64,000 nucleotides of DNA from Deltaproteobacteria bacterium. Its GTDB lineage: Bacteria > Desulfobacterota > Desulfomonilia > UBA1062. The notes under the pieces were generated by a model. That model saw only the letters and a program-made list of their open reading frames with translations, was not told the origin of the DNA and ran no database searches. A program made the translations under genes and the position numbers. The stretch covers positions 62,001 through 126,000 of the forward strand of contig JAHDQN010000008.1 in assembly GCA_018433775.1 (NCBI GenBank), written 5' to 3'. Of this stretch, positions 50,675 through 60,810 are shown in pieces; positions within the stretch are counted from its first letter, which is position 1; each line of letters opens with the position of its first letter.

Positions 50675-51090
50675 GACAGAATGAATTCATGCTCAGTTTT
50701 CTTTCAGGCAATGCTGCAGAAACAAGACGATTCTCACCCGAGGATTGAAGCCTCAAGGGTCGATAACACTCTTGACCTCCGGCACTGCAACGGAGTTGGC
50801 GGCATGCCCTCGAGGGCGTTTCCACTGGATGTCCTCAGCCCCGGTGAGGGCTTCCATCCTCCTTCTCACGGTCCCTTCTGAGGGACATCCCACGGTCGGG
50901 TCTGATTCCCGTACAAGTCTGCTGCGGGAGGAGCCCATGGCTTGCCCCTCAAGGGTGCTATCATCTTACTCGCAGAAAAGGCATGTCATCCGGCTTGAAA
51001 TGGTATATATTGCCGGCATTGCAGCAGGTGAGATCACCGCGTGATCCTCTTTTTCAAGAAGGATCATAGAGGAATGCACAAGGAGGTTCC
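50675..51090. other. Structured intergenic region upstream of the receptor promoter
   Basis: About 415 bp with no convincing gene but many complementary segments. A 12-bp bulged stem (50827-50838 with 50878-50890) encloses a CCGGTGAG/CTCACGG stem. A perfect GCCCTCGAGGGC palindrome lies at 50806-50817. A 10-bp direct repeat CCTCAAGGGT occurs at 50751-50760 and 50947-50956. A GATCAC-CGC-GTGATC hairpin (51032-51046) precedes the ferredoxin-type gene. It does not fit the cobalamin, TPP or Moco riboswitch patterns that I checked by eye. Confidence 0.5.
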
Positions 51091-52215
51091 TTGGACGAGA
51101 AAAAGCCTGTCCAGCCCGAGCACGCCGAGCTGGCGAAGGTCTTCAGCTCGGTCTGGCTCTTCGGTCCGCCGGTCAGCGAGCAGCTCCTGGAGCTGATATC
51201 GCACCTCTTCAGCCCCCGTGAGGCCGGTCTGGCCCTCCACCTTCCCTACTACATTCCCCGATCGCTGAACCGGATCGCACGCAGGGCCAAGATGCCCCCT
51301 GGGGAAGCGGCCGCCCTTCTCGACGCCATGGCGAAGCGGAGGGTCATCCTGAGTACGAAGCGAGGGTATGCGCTGCTGCCTCTCATCCCGGGGATGTTCG
51401 AGTACCTCCTCATGGACGGCAGCGATTCGCCCTGGCACCGCCGATACGCCCGGCTCATCAACGCCCTGTACGCGACCGGGTACACGAGCGGATACAGTAC
51501 AAGGCCCAGCCCCGTGATCCGCAATATTCCCCTGCAGAGCGCGGTCGAGCAGAAGAGCCGCGTGGTGGATGCGGACCTCATGTCGAGGATGATCGCCTCG
51601 CACGAGCACATGGCGGTTCTGAACGTCTGCCAGTGCAGGCAGTCCCAGCTCTTCTCCGGCAGTCCCTGCAGCAGGGCCTCAGTCGAAGACGGATGCCTGG
51701 TGTTTGGATCCTTCGCGCTCTCAGTGGCGGCAGCAGGGAGCGGACGGATGGTGAGCAGGAAAGAGATGCACGCGATCGTGCGTGAGCGGTGGAAAAAGAA
51801 TCTCGTGTTCATGGCGGCAAACCTCGAACCCTCGAACGATAACGCCGTGTGCACGTGCTGCGACTGCTGCTGCCATTATATCGAGTCGATCAACCATTAC
51901 GGAGGCCGGGTATCCCTGGCCCGTCCCCACTTCCTGGCCCGCATTGACGAAGGCCTCTGCACCGGCTGCGGCCTGTGCGTGCGGGTGTGCAACACGAACG
52001 CCCACGGGCTCCAAGGCTCTTCCCACGTGTTTTACCCTGACAAATGCATCGGATGCGGACTGTGCGTGGAGGCCTGCAGGCAGCGGGCCATCACCATGGA
52101 AGAGAATCCCCTGCACGATCCCCCATCGAAGAGCTGGATGTCTTTCGGTATGAGAATACTCCCGGCCGGCGTTCTCTCTGCGCTCAAGGTCATGATCGGC
52201 AGGGCGCGGCCATAG
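51091..52215 (+). CDS. 4Fe-4S ferredoxin-type protein
   Basis: A 374-residue cytoplasmic protein. The last ~90 residues hold two 4Fe-4S motifs, CTGCGLCVRVC and CIGCGLCVEAC. A middle region has more cysteines: CQCRQSQLFSGSPCSRASVE with a further DGCLVFG, and VCTCCDCCCHYIE. The N-terminal 150 residues are helical and lack cysteines. This layout is common in hypothetical ferredoxin-like proteins of anaerobes, usually thought to serve electron transfer for unidentified dehydrogenases. The start is TTG 51091 with AAGGAGG upstream. It is divergent from the TonB-dependent receptor across a structured gap. Confidence 0.86.
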   Translation: MDEKKPVQPEHAELAKVFSSVWLFGPPVSEQLLELISHLFSPREAGLALHLPYYIPRSLNRIARRAKMPPGEAAALLDAMAKRRVILSTKRGYALLPLIPGMFEYLLMDGSDSPWHRRYARLINALYATGYTSGYSTRPSPVIRNIPLQSAVEQKSRVVDADLMSRMIASHEHMAVLNVCQCRQSQLFSGSPCSRASVEDGCLVFGSFALSVAAAGSGRMVSRKEMHAIVRERWKKNLVFMAANLEPSNDNAVCTCCDCCCHYIESINHYGGRVSLARPHFLARIDEGLCTGCGLCVRVCNTNAHGLQGSSHVFYPDKCIGCGLCVEACRQRAITMEENPLHDPPSKSWMSFGMRILPAGVLSALKVMIGRARP

Positions 52216-52405
52216 CCCTGCGTTCCTTCTCCGGCACCGGACTCCTCCCCCTTTCCCGAGGCATGCGGGACAGCGGCTTCCTTGCTTCACAACAAACCCT
52301 ATCACGCTGGATATTCAATCTTTTTTAAAAGATTTTGCTTGATAATTACTTGTGCTTTCACTATTGCATCCTTACCATTATTGTTATGCTTACAGGACTG
52401 GTGCA

Positions 52406-53056
52406 ATGATCAATTATCTTTACAAGCTCATAATCGATGATGTGACGCATATCTGTTATCAGAACTGTCTTGAATACTTCCCCCCCGGGTCCAGAATTCT
52501 CGACGTGGGCATCGGCAACGGGATCATGATCAGGCAGTATCACCGGATGATCCGTTCGAAAGGGCTCGACATCATTGGAATCGATATCAACCGGCAGTAT
52601 CTGAAGCACTGCAGGAATCTCATCCGCCGGTGGGGTCTGAGCGACAATATCCGTGTGCAGCATTCGGCCGTGGAATCCTACGTGCCGCCACAGGAGCAGT
52701 ATTTCGACTATATACTCTTCAGCATGAGCTTCATGCTCTTCCACGACCAGCAGCTCGTGCTGGAGAGGATCAAGCCCTGGCTCAGGCCCGAGGGAAAGGT
52801 CGTGTTCTTCCAGACCATGTTCAAACACCGCTCTCCCCTGCTCGACTTCATCAAGCCCCGCCTGAAGTACGTGACCACCATCGACTTCGGCAGGGTGACC
52901 TATGAAAAAGACTTCTTCGACCTTCTGCAGCGAAAAGAGATCTCAGTGACCGAAGACCGGATGCTCAAGAAGGAGTGGTTCAAGGGTGAGTACCGCCTCA
53001 TTATCTCCGATCCGGGAAACGGCAACGGACGAAAGCCTGCCGGGATGCCTTTCTGA
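52406..53056 (+). CDS. Class I SAM-dependent methyltransferase
   Basis: A 216-residue methyltransferase. Motif I is RILDVGIGNGIMIRQYH (about residues 30-46), followed by the acidic IIGIDINRQYLKHC, then FDYILFSMSFMLFHD and LRPEGKVVFFQTMF. The N-terminal MINYLYKLIIDDVTHICYQN recurs in a branch of lipid or small-molecule methyltransferases, but the substrate is unknown. The start ATG 52406 has ACAGGA upstream; an in-frame upstream codon at 52352 is less likely. The upstream ~190 bp is AT-richer than the surroundings. Confidence 0.85.
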   Translation: MINYLYKLIIDDVTHICYQNCLEYFPPGSRILDVGIGNGIMIRQYHRMIRSKGLDIIGIDINRQYLKHCRNLIRRWGLSDNIRVQHSAVESYVPPQEQYFDYILFSMSFMLFHDQQLVLERIKPWLRPEGKVVFFQTMFKHRSPLLDFIKPRLKYVTTIDFGRVTYEKDFFDLLQRKEISVTEDRMLKKEWFKGEYRLIISDPGNGNGRKPAGMPF

Positions 53057-53255
53057 AGGCGGTTTCTAAGAAGGGAGGCTGACCGGGAAATGTGGCGGTC
53101 TTCTACCAGGCGCGGCTCAGGAGGGGTGATCTTCCCAGGCCGACCCGGGATGCGGGGTGCCTCGTTGTTTTCAAGTCGAAGTGAGAAGGCATGGTCGAAA
53201 ATCGGGCCGGAGATTGCCGGGCCCGGGCCGGGGAGCGCATCCTCCCGGGAGATCC

Positions 53256-54245
53256 TCAGGCAAGCCCCCCGCCGTCCGGGTACAGGACCTCTCTTTCGGT
53301 GATGATCGCGGTGATCAGCTCATGCCCGGTCACGTCGAAGGCAGGGTTGAACACCTCCACCTCGGGCGCGCATCTGCATCCCTGGAACGACAGAACCTCT
53401 CCTTCGTGGCGCTCCTCGATGGGTATCTCAGCCCCGGTCGCGATATGGGGGTCGAAGGTGGAAAGGGGCGCCGCGACATAGAACGGAATGCCGTGGCTGC
53501 GGGCCAGCACGGCGAGCGAATAGGTGCCGATCTTGTTGGCGGCGTCGAGGTTCCTCGCGATGCGGTCGGCACCAACGATCACGGCGTCGATCCTGCCCTG
53601 CTTCATGAGCCAGCCCGCCATGCTGTCCGTAATGAGTGTGGCCGGTATGCATAAGCGGCACATCTCGTAGGCCGTGATCCTGGCTCCCTGCAGCAGGGGC
53701 CTGGTCTCGTCCATGTAGACCCTTGAGAGCTTGCCCTGCTCGTAGAGCTTCCGGACAACGCCCAAGGCCGTGCCGATGCCCCCGGTCGCGAGCGATCCGG
53801 CATTGCAGTGGGTGAGCACCGAGTTTGCCTTCCCCTCGGGAAACAGGGCCGCGCCGATCTGCGCCATGGCCTCGTTGGCCCTTTTTTCCTCTTCCCAGAT
53901 CTCGCCGGCCTCTTTCAGGGCCGTATCGTACAGGCCGCTATCGGGTATGCCCTTGAGCGCATCGAGCACCCTGCGGACAGCCCAGGAAAGGTTGACCGCC
54001 GTGGGCCGCGCCCCAATGAGGGTTTGCGCGGCCTTTTCCAAACTGTTCCTTCCCGACCGGGCGGCCAGGGCGCATCCGTATGCGGCAGCGATCCCGATGG
54101 CCGGTGCCCCGCGGACCGCGAGGGTCCGGATGGCCTGAGCCACATCGTCCGGTTCCGTGCAGGGAATCCATATCTCTTTTTCCGGGAGCATCCGCTGGTC
54201 GAGGATGGACAGGGTGTTTTTTTCAAAGAAGAAGGGGCTGATCAT
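53256..54245 (-). CDS. mtnA: S-methyl-5-thioribose-1-phosphate isomerase
   Basis: A 329-residue MtnA, the aldose-ketose isomerase of the methionine salvage pathway. Motifs: VRGAPAIGIAAAYG, the catalytic Cys in VLTHCNAGSLATGGIGTALG and the catalytic Asp in VIVGADRIARNLDAANKIGT. Length and order are normal. In organisms lacking later mtn genes MtnA can also serve 5-deoxyribose-phosphate recycling; no other mtn genes are in the window. ATG 54245 overlaps the pncB stop by ATGA. It is the last gene of the gatC-gatA-gatB-pncB-mtnA run. Confidence 0.95.
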   Translation of the reverse strand: MISPFFFEKNTLSILDQRMLPEKEIWIPCTEPDDVAQAIRTLAVRGAPAIGIAAAYGCALAARSGRNSLEKAAQTLIGARPTAVNLSWAVRRVLDALKGIPDSGLYDTALKEAGEIWEEEKRANEAMAQIGAALFPEGKANSVLTHCNAGSLATGGIGTALGVVRKLYEQGKLSRVYMDETRPLLQGARITAYEMCRLCIPATLITDSMAGWLMKQGRIDAVIVGADRIARNLDAANKIGTYSLAVLARSHGIPFYVAAPLSTFDPHIATGAEIPIEERHEGEVLSFQGCRCAPEVEVFNPAFDVTGHELITAIITEREVLYPDGGGLA

Positions 54246-55431
54246 AGGCCGAGAAATTCCTTTTTCGGGGCGCCTCTGCGAAGCGCATCGAGCTCTTCGA
54301 TGCACCGGGCCCGTATCTGCCGGGGCGTGGGAAAATCATATACCATGCTGCCCGATTCCATGACGTTCACCAGACGGGGCACGGGCTCGCCGCCGCACCC
54401 GCAGGTGTACTCCGATCCATAAGGCACTACCACATCCTCCCCGCACGACGGGCATCGCAGCACGGACTTTCTGCCCGAGAGCTTGCCCCGCTTGGCCAGA
54501 GGCTTGCCTTCGAGCTCCACGATATCCATGGAAAAGTCGAGCACTGCGGCGCTGGAGATGTGCGTGCCCACGCCGAACGCGTCCACCACGTCTTTGAGCT
54601 CGAGCACGTCCGGGATGTCGAGGCCGCCCGAGACGATGAGCTTCACGCCAGTGAAACCCCTGAGGTCGAGCTCCCAGCGGACCTCTTTGAGGATGTTCAT
54701 GAAATCGCCCCTCCGGGACGAGGGAGTGTCGAGCCGGACACCGAACAGGCTGGATCCGAGGTTTTCCGCCACGCGGACAGCCTCGAACTTCTCGTCCTGG
54801 AAGGTGTCGATCAGCGAGACCCGGGGAACGTTTCTGTCGATCACCTCGTCAAAGGCCCTCGTGGCCTCAACGGTGTCGCCCACGATGAGGACGAGGGCAT
54901 GGGGGATGGTGCCCGAGGGCTTCTCGCCGATAAGCCGCGCGCTCGCCACGGCCGAGACCCCGTCGCACCCTCCGATGAAGGCGGCGCGCTCGACCATGGG
55001 TGCGATGGCGGGGTGCATGCGCCTCGCCCCGAAGCTCATCAGTGTCTTGTTGCCCACGGCTACGCGAAAGCGCGAGGCCTTGGTGGCGATGCCCGAGGCC
55101 TGGCAGAGGCAGCCCAAGATCGCGGTCTCCAGCTCGCCGAAGTCCAGATATCCGCCTTCGATGGTCATGACCGGGGTCTGGGGAGAGAACACGCTTCCCT
55201 CGGGCAGGGCGCTCACCGTGACCGGCCGTCCCTCCAGGAGCACACACACCTCTTCCAGCCCGGCGAACACGCCCCAGCGGTACTGCCTTTCCGGAAGCTT
55301 CTTGAGGAAGATCTCCATGCAGACGTTCTTGTCCAGGTTCTTTTCCCTGAGAATCTTTTCGGTCCGGACAAAGTACACATCCGTCACCTCACCGGAACGG
55401 ATCTGATCGGTATCGGCAATATGCAGTTTTT

Positions 55432-55435
<4 letters not shown>
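54242..55435 (-). CDS. pncB: Nicotinate phosphoribosyltransferase
   Basis: A 397-residue NAD-salvage enzyme that makes nicotinate mononucleotide from nicotinate and PRPP. It opens [20 protein letters not shown] and carries [20 protein letters not shown] and [16 protein letters not shown], the phosphate-binding area. A C-terminal zinc-ribbon-like segment with [10 protein letters not shown] and CGCGGEP places it in the branch seen in archaea and some anaerobes, shorter than E. coli PncB. ATG 55435 overlaps the gatB stop by ATGA. Its end overlaps mtnA. Confidence 0.92.
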
Positions 55436-56861
<1,426 letters not shown>

Positions 56862-56865
<4 letters not shown>

Positions 56866-58283
56866 GGCCCCTCCTGATGATAGTCGGTCCGATCCTGGAA
56901 CGAGATCCCGGCCCCGAGCAGGAGATCTTCCCGGAAGTGCGGCGCCATGAGCTGCATGCCCACGGGCAGACCGAGCGAATCGAAGCCGCAGGGGATGCTG
57001 AGGGCTGGCAGGCCGGCGAGATTCGCCGGTATCGTGTAGATGTCCAGGAGATAGAGGCTCAAGGGGTCATCGACCATCTCGTCGAGCCTGAAGGCCGTGA
57101 CCGGCGTGGTGGGGCCCGCGATAATATCGCATCGGGAGAAGGCCCGGCGGAAGTCTTGAGCGATCAGGGTCCTCACCTGCGATGCCTTCCGGTAATAGGC
57201 GTCGTAATACCCGGCGGAGAGCGCGTATGTGCCCAGCATGATCCGGCGTTTGACCTCGAGGCCGAAACCCGTCGCCCTCGTCCGGGCGTACATGTCGCTC
57301 AGTTCGTGCACGTCCTGCGCCCTCAGCCCGTAGCGCACCCCGTCGTAGCGGGCGAGGTTCGAGCTCGCCTCCGCGGTGGCCACGATATAGTAGACCGCCA
57401 CCCCGTATCCGATATGGGGAAGCCCGACCTGTACCACCCGGCCGCCCATATCCTCCAAGGTTTCGATTCCGGATCGTACCGCGGCTTTCACCTCCGGGTT
57501 CAGTCCCTCTCCGAAAAACTCTTCGGGCACTCCGATCCGCAGGCCTTTCAGATCGATCCCGTCGAGTTCCGTGGGCCCGTAGTCCCGTGGCACGCTGGTG
57601 GAGTCGAGTGGGTCGTGGCCCTTGATCGCATCGAAGAGCACGGCCGCATCACGGGCGGTTGGCGCCATGGGGCCGATCTGGTCGAGGGAGGAGGCGAAGG
57701 CCACGAGCCCGTAGCGGGAAACCGAGCCATAGGTGGGCTTGAGCCCGGTGATGCCGCAGAAGCTTGCAGGCATGCGGATCGACCCTCCGGTATCAGACCC
57801 GAGCGCGCCCGCGCACAGCCCGGCCGCCACGGCCGCGCCCGAGCCGCCGCTGGAGCCGCCGGGCGTTCTCGACGGGTCGCGGGGATTGCGGGTGGGGCCG
57901 GCAATGCTCGAGGTCGTGGTGGAGCCCATGGCGAACTCGTCCAGGTTTGTCTTGCCCAGGATGACGGCGCCCTGCTCCTTGAGCCTTTTGACCACGGTGG
58001 CGTCAAAGGTGGGGACAAAATCGGAGAGGATCTTCGAGGCACAGGTGGTACGCAGACCCCTGGTACAGATATTGTCCTTGACCGCCACGGGGATTCCTGC
58101 CAGCGCGCCCGGCTCCGGTGACTTCAGGAGCTCTTCAGCAGCCCGCGCATCTCTGAGCGCCCCTGCCTCGTCAATGGTGACGAATGCGTTAAAAGGCTCG
58201 CTGCGGATCTTTTCGAGAAACGCCCGGGTCTCCTCGACCGGCGATTTCTCGTACCTCCGGTATTGCCGCGCAGTCTCAAGCAT
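56862..58283 (-). CDS. gatA: Asp/Glu-tRNA amidotransferase subunit A
   Basis: A 473-residue glutaminase subunit that frees ammonia for GatB. The amidase catalytic triad is visible: Lys in [14 protein letters not shown], and the two serines in [14 protein letters not shown] and [16 protein letters not shown]. The length is normal. It starts 6 nt after gatC and overlaps gatB by ATGA. The order gatC-gatA-gatB is the usual one. Confidence 0.97.
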
Positions 58284-58289
58284 TCTCTC

Positions 58290-58595
58290 TCATCCCTGTC
58301 CGATCACCCTGGGCACCGCGATATAACCGTCCTCGTGCTGCGGCGCGTTCCGGAGAACATCCGCCAGCTCCTGGCACCCCTGCTCGCGGTCATCCCTCAT
58401 GGCATTGACCAGGGGCAGCGGGTGATGAGTGGGGTTCACACCCGCGGTGTCCACCGCCGCGAGGATATCCATATAGCCGAGGATTTTGTCGAGCTGGCTT
58501 CTCAAACCCCGGACCTCGCCGTCATCGAGCCGTATCCGGGCGAGTGCCGCCACATGTAGAACTTCGTCTTCGGTTATCTTCACGTCTTTTCTCAA
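58290..58595 (-). CDS. gatC: Asp/Glu-tRNA amidotransferase subunit C
   Basis: A 101-residue GatC that clamps GatA to GatB. ITEDEVLHVAALARIRLDDG near the N-terminus and LDKILGYMDILAAVDTAGV, then LVNAMRDD and a final GYIAVPRVI match the family. The start is TTG 58595, though its AAGGAG lies only 2 nt upstream; GTG 58583 is an alternative. It heads the leftward operon and is divergent from the first acyl-CoA ligase gene. Confidence 0.92.
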   Translation of the reverse strand: MRKDVKITEDEVLHVAALARIRLDDGEVRGLRSQLDKILGYMDILAAVDTAGVNPTHHPLPLVNAMRDDREQGCQELADVLRNAPQHEDGYIAVPRVIGQG

Positions 58596-58691
58596 GGCTC
58601 CTTCGATACCGTATTGATCAATGCTGGAATATATATCAAATCCGGCATCCGCTCAACATGAAGCTGATATTGGAAGATCTTTAAAAAACAA

Positions 58692-58721
58692 TTGATTCAT
58701 ATCTATGAATTCATGTAATAT
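58692..58721 (+). promoter_or_regulatory. Promoter with internal operator-like palindrome, first acyl-CoA ligase
   Basis: TTGATT (58692-58697), 18-bp spacer, TAATAT (58716-58721). The spacer area holds a perfect palindrome ATTCATA-TC-TATGAAT (58695-58710), the classic place for a repressor site. The leader would be about 60 nt. Confidence 0.5.
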
Positions 58722-58788
58722 GCAGTGAACTTGAATAAAATGATCCAACCGATTTTTGAACAGATCTCTCATGAAGAAGGAGGGTATT

Positions 58789-60609
58789 ATGGCAAAGTTT
58801 GCAGAAACTTCGATCCCGGCGGTATTCCATAACCGGGTGGAGCAGTTCGGGGACAGGGCCATCGTGGCGTACAAAAAAGATGGCGTCTACACCGACATCT
58901 CGTGGAATGAGATGGGCCGGATGGTGAGGAATCTGGGCTACTTCCTCATCAACAAGGGCATCAAGGCCGGCGACAAGGTGTGCCTGTTCTCTCCGAACCG
59001 CTACGAGTGGTGGGTGGCCGACCTGGCGATCCTTTCCATCGGCGCGGTCAACGTGCCCATCTATGCGACGAACTCGGCAGAAGAATCCAGGTACATTCTC
59101 GACAATTCCGATGCCGTGATGTGCTTCACCGCAACTAAGGAGCACACCAGCAAGATCGTGTCAGTCAAGCCGAAGCTCCCGAACCTGAATGACATTATCA
59201 GCTTCGATCCCCTGGATAAGCCCGCCGACGGCGTGATGGAGTTGAGCACCGCACTGAAGGAAGGCGCGGAGAATGCCCAGGAAGCCGAGTTCGACAAGAG
59301 AATCCGCGACATCAAGAGTGAAGAGATGGCCACCATCATCTACACCTCGGGCACCACGGGCAATCCAAAGGGAGTCATGCTCTCCCACAACAATTTCTTC
59401 GCGAATGTCCAGCAGATATACAATGTCGATCCCCAGCTCTTCGAGCGGGCGGCCGAGCTCACCTTCCTTTCCTTCCTGCCGCTCGCGCACTCCTTCGAGC
59501 GCACCGTTGGCTACTACACCCCCATGAGCCACGGCATGAAGGTTTATTTTGCCGAGGACTTCTCCAAGATCGTGGAGAACTTCCAGGAAGTTCATCCCAC
59601 CTGCATCGTGAGCGTGCCCAGGCTCTTCGAGAAGATCCACGCCGGCATTCTCACCAAGGTGGCAGGCGCTCCGCCGGTCAAGAAGGCCATGTTCAACTGG
59701 GCCATGGGCATTGCCTCAAATAATCTCCCCTACATCTGCAACGACAAGGAGCCGAGCGGTTTCTTCGGATTCAAATACCGTCTCGCGGACAAGATCATCT
59801 TTTCCAAGCTCAAGGTGGCCCTGGGCATGGATAAGCTTGAGTTCGGCTTCTCGGGCGGCGGCCCCTTGTCCGTGTCCGATGCCGAGTTCTTCCTGGGCAT
59901 GGGGATCAAGGTTGTCGAGGGTTTCGGGCTCACCGAGACCACCCCGGTGACCAACGCGAATTCTCCCAGGAAAATCAAACCCGGAACCGTCGGGCCCTCA
60001 ATCAAGGACACGATCTGCAAGATCGGTGAGGGCGGCGAGCTGCTCATCAAGGGCCCTCAGGTCATGATGGGCTATTACAAAAACGAAGAGGCCACCAAAG
60101 AGGTGTTCACCGAGGACGGATTCTTCCGCACCGGCGACATCGCCGAGATCGACGAAGAAGGCTATGTCAAGATCACGGGCCGGATCAAGGACCTCATCGT
60201 TACCTCGGGCGGCAAGAACATCTCGCCCCAGAACATCGAAAACAGCCTCAAGGCCTCGAACTTCGTCGAGCAGGTGGCGGTGATCGGCGACAACCGCAAA
60301 TACCTCTCGGCCCTGGTGGTGCCGGCATTCCCCGAGCTCGAAAGCTGGGCGAAGGAACAGGGCATCAGCTTCTCCTCGCGCTCCGAGCTCGTCAAGGACC
60401 CCAAGGTCAACGAGCTCTATGCCAAAGAGATCGAGGCCAACATGAAGGACTATGCCCGGGTGGAGCAGATCCGCAAGTTCTCCCTGCTCGACAAGGAATG
60501 GTCCCAGGAAACGGACGAGCTCACCCCCACCCTGAAACTCAAGCGCAGGGTCATAAACCAGAAGTACAAGGACGCCATCGAGCAGATGTATCCGGCTTCC
60601 GCCGACTAG
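58789..60609 (+). CDS. Long-chain acyl-CoA synthetase (AMP-forming), copy 1
   Basis: A 606-residue ligase that activates fatty acids to acyl-CoA through an acyl-AMP. The P-loop-like IIYTSGTTGNPKGVMLSHNN is intact, as are GYYTPMSHG and GFGLTETTPVTNAN, the adenylate-binding region, then GRIKDLIVTSGGKNISPQNI with the hinge, and LKLKRRVINQKYKD at the C-terminus with the catalytic-lysine region. Size and order fit the FadD15/FACS-type group. ATG 58789 is preceded by AAGGAGG. A close second copy follows at 60811, each with its own promoter candidate and separated by a terminator. Confidence 0.95.
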   Translation: MAKFAETSIPAVFHNRVEQFGDRAIVAYKKDGVYTDISWNEMGRMVRNLGYFLINKGIKAGDKVCLFSPNRYEWWVADLAILSIGAVNVPIYATNSAEESRYILDNSDAVMCFTATKEHTSKIVSVKPKLPNLNDIISFDPLDKPADGVMELSTALKEGAENAQEAEFDKRIRDIKSEEMATIIYTSGTTGNPKGVMLSHNNFFANVQQIYNVDPQLFERAAELTFLSFLPLAHSFERTVGYYTPMSHGMKVYFAEDFSKIVENFQEVHPTCIVSVPRLFEKIHAGILTKVAGAPPVKKAMFNWAMGIASNNLPYICNDKEPSGFFGFKYRLADKIIFSKLKVALGMDKLEFGFSGGGPLSVSDAEFFLGMGIKVVEGFGLTETTPVTNANSPRKIKPGTVGPSIKDTICKIGEGGELLIKGPQVMMGYYKNEEATKEVFTEDGFFRTGDIAEIDEEGYVKITGRIKDLIVTSGGKNISPQNIENSLKASNFVEQVAVIGDNRKYLSALVVPAFPELESWAKEQGISFSSRSELVKDPKVNELYAKEIEANMKDYARVEQIRKFSLLDKEWSQETDELTPTLKLKRRVINQKYKDAIEQMYPASAD

Positions 60610-60629
60610 CTGTCCCCACGGAAAGAACC

Positions 60630-60663
60630 GGGGGAGGGTCACGGCCCTCCCCCTACGTTTTTT
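60630..60663 (+). terminator. Rho-independent terminator between the two acyl-CoA ligase genes
   Basis: A perfect 9-bp GC stem GGGGGAGGG / CCCTCCCCC (60630-60638 with 60645-60653), 6-nt loop, then TACG and six T residues (60658-60663). Confidence 0.88.
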
Positions 60664-60734
60664 GTTCCCGGCTTTTTACGGTTTTTCACCTTCAACGCAT
60701 AGAGATATTTCTAAGATATTCATAGATGGACATC

Positions 60735-60763
60735 TTGATTCACCCTGATCAACTATTTATTAT
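60735..60763 (+). promoter_or_regulatory. Promoter candidate for the second acyl-CoA ligase
   Basis: TTGATT (60735-60740), 17-bp spacer, TATTAT (60758-60763). The -35 is identical to that of copy 1. An ATTCATA half-site (60718-60724), half of the copy 1 palindrome, lies just upstream, and TTGAT...ATCAA forms a further small repeat. Confidence 0.55.
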
Positions 60764-60810
60764 GTAAGAATATTGTCTGTCTCATATTCTCTTTTTGTAA
60801 GGAGGTATTT

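Noticed and set aside
50645-50960. Possible cobalamin or molybdenum-cofactor riboswitch for the receptor
   Set aside because: Conserved boxes of those riboswitches were not found, and the receptor promoter candidate lies downstream of the structured region.
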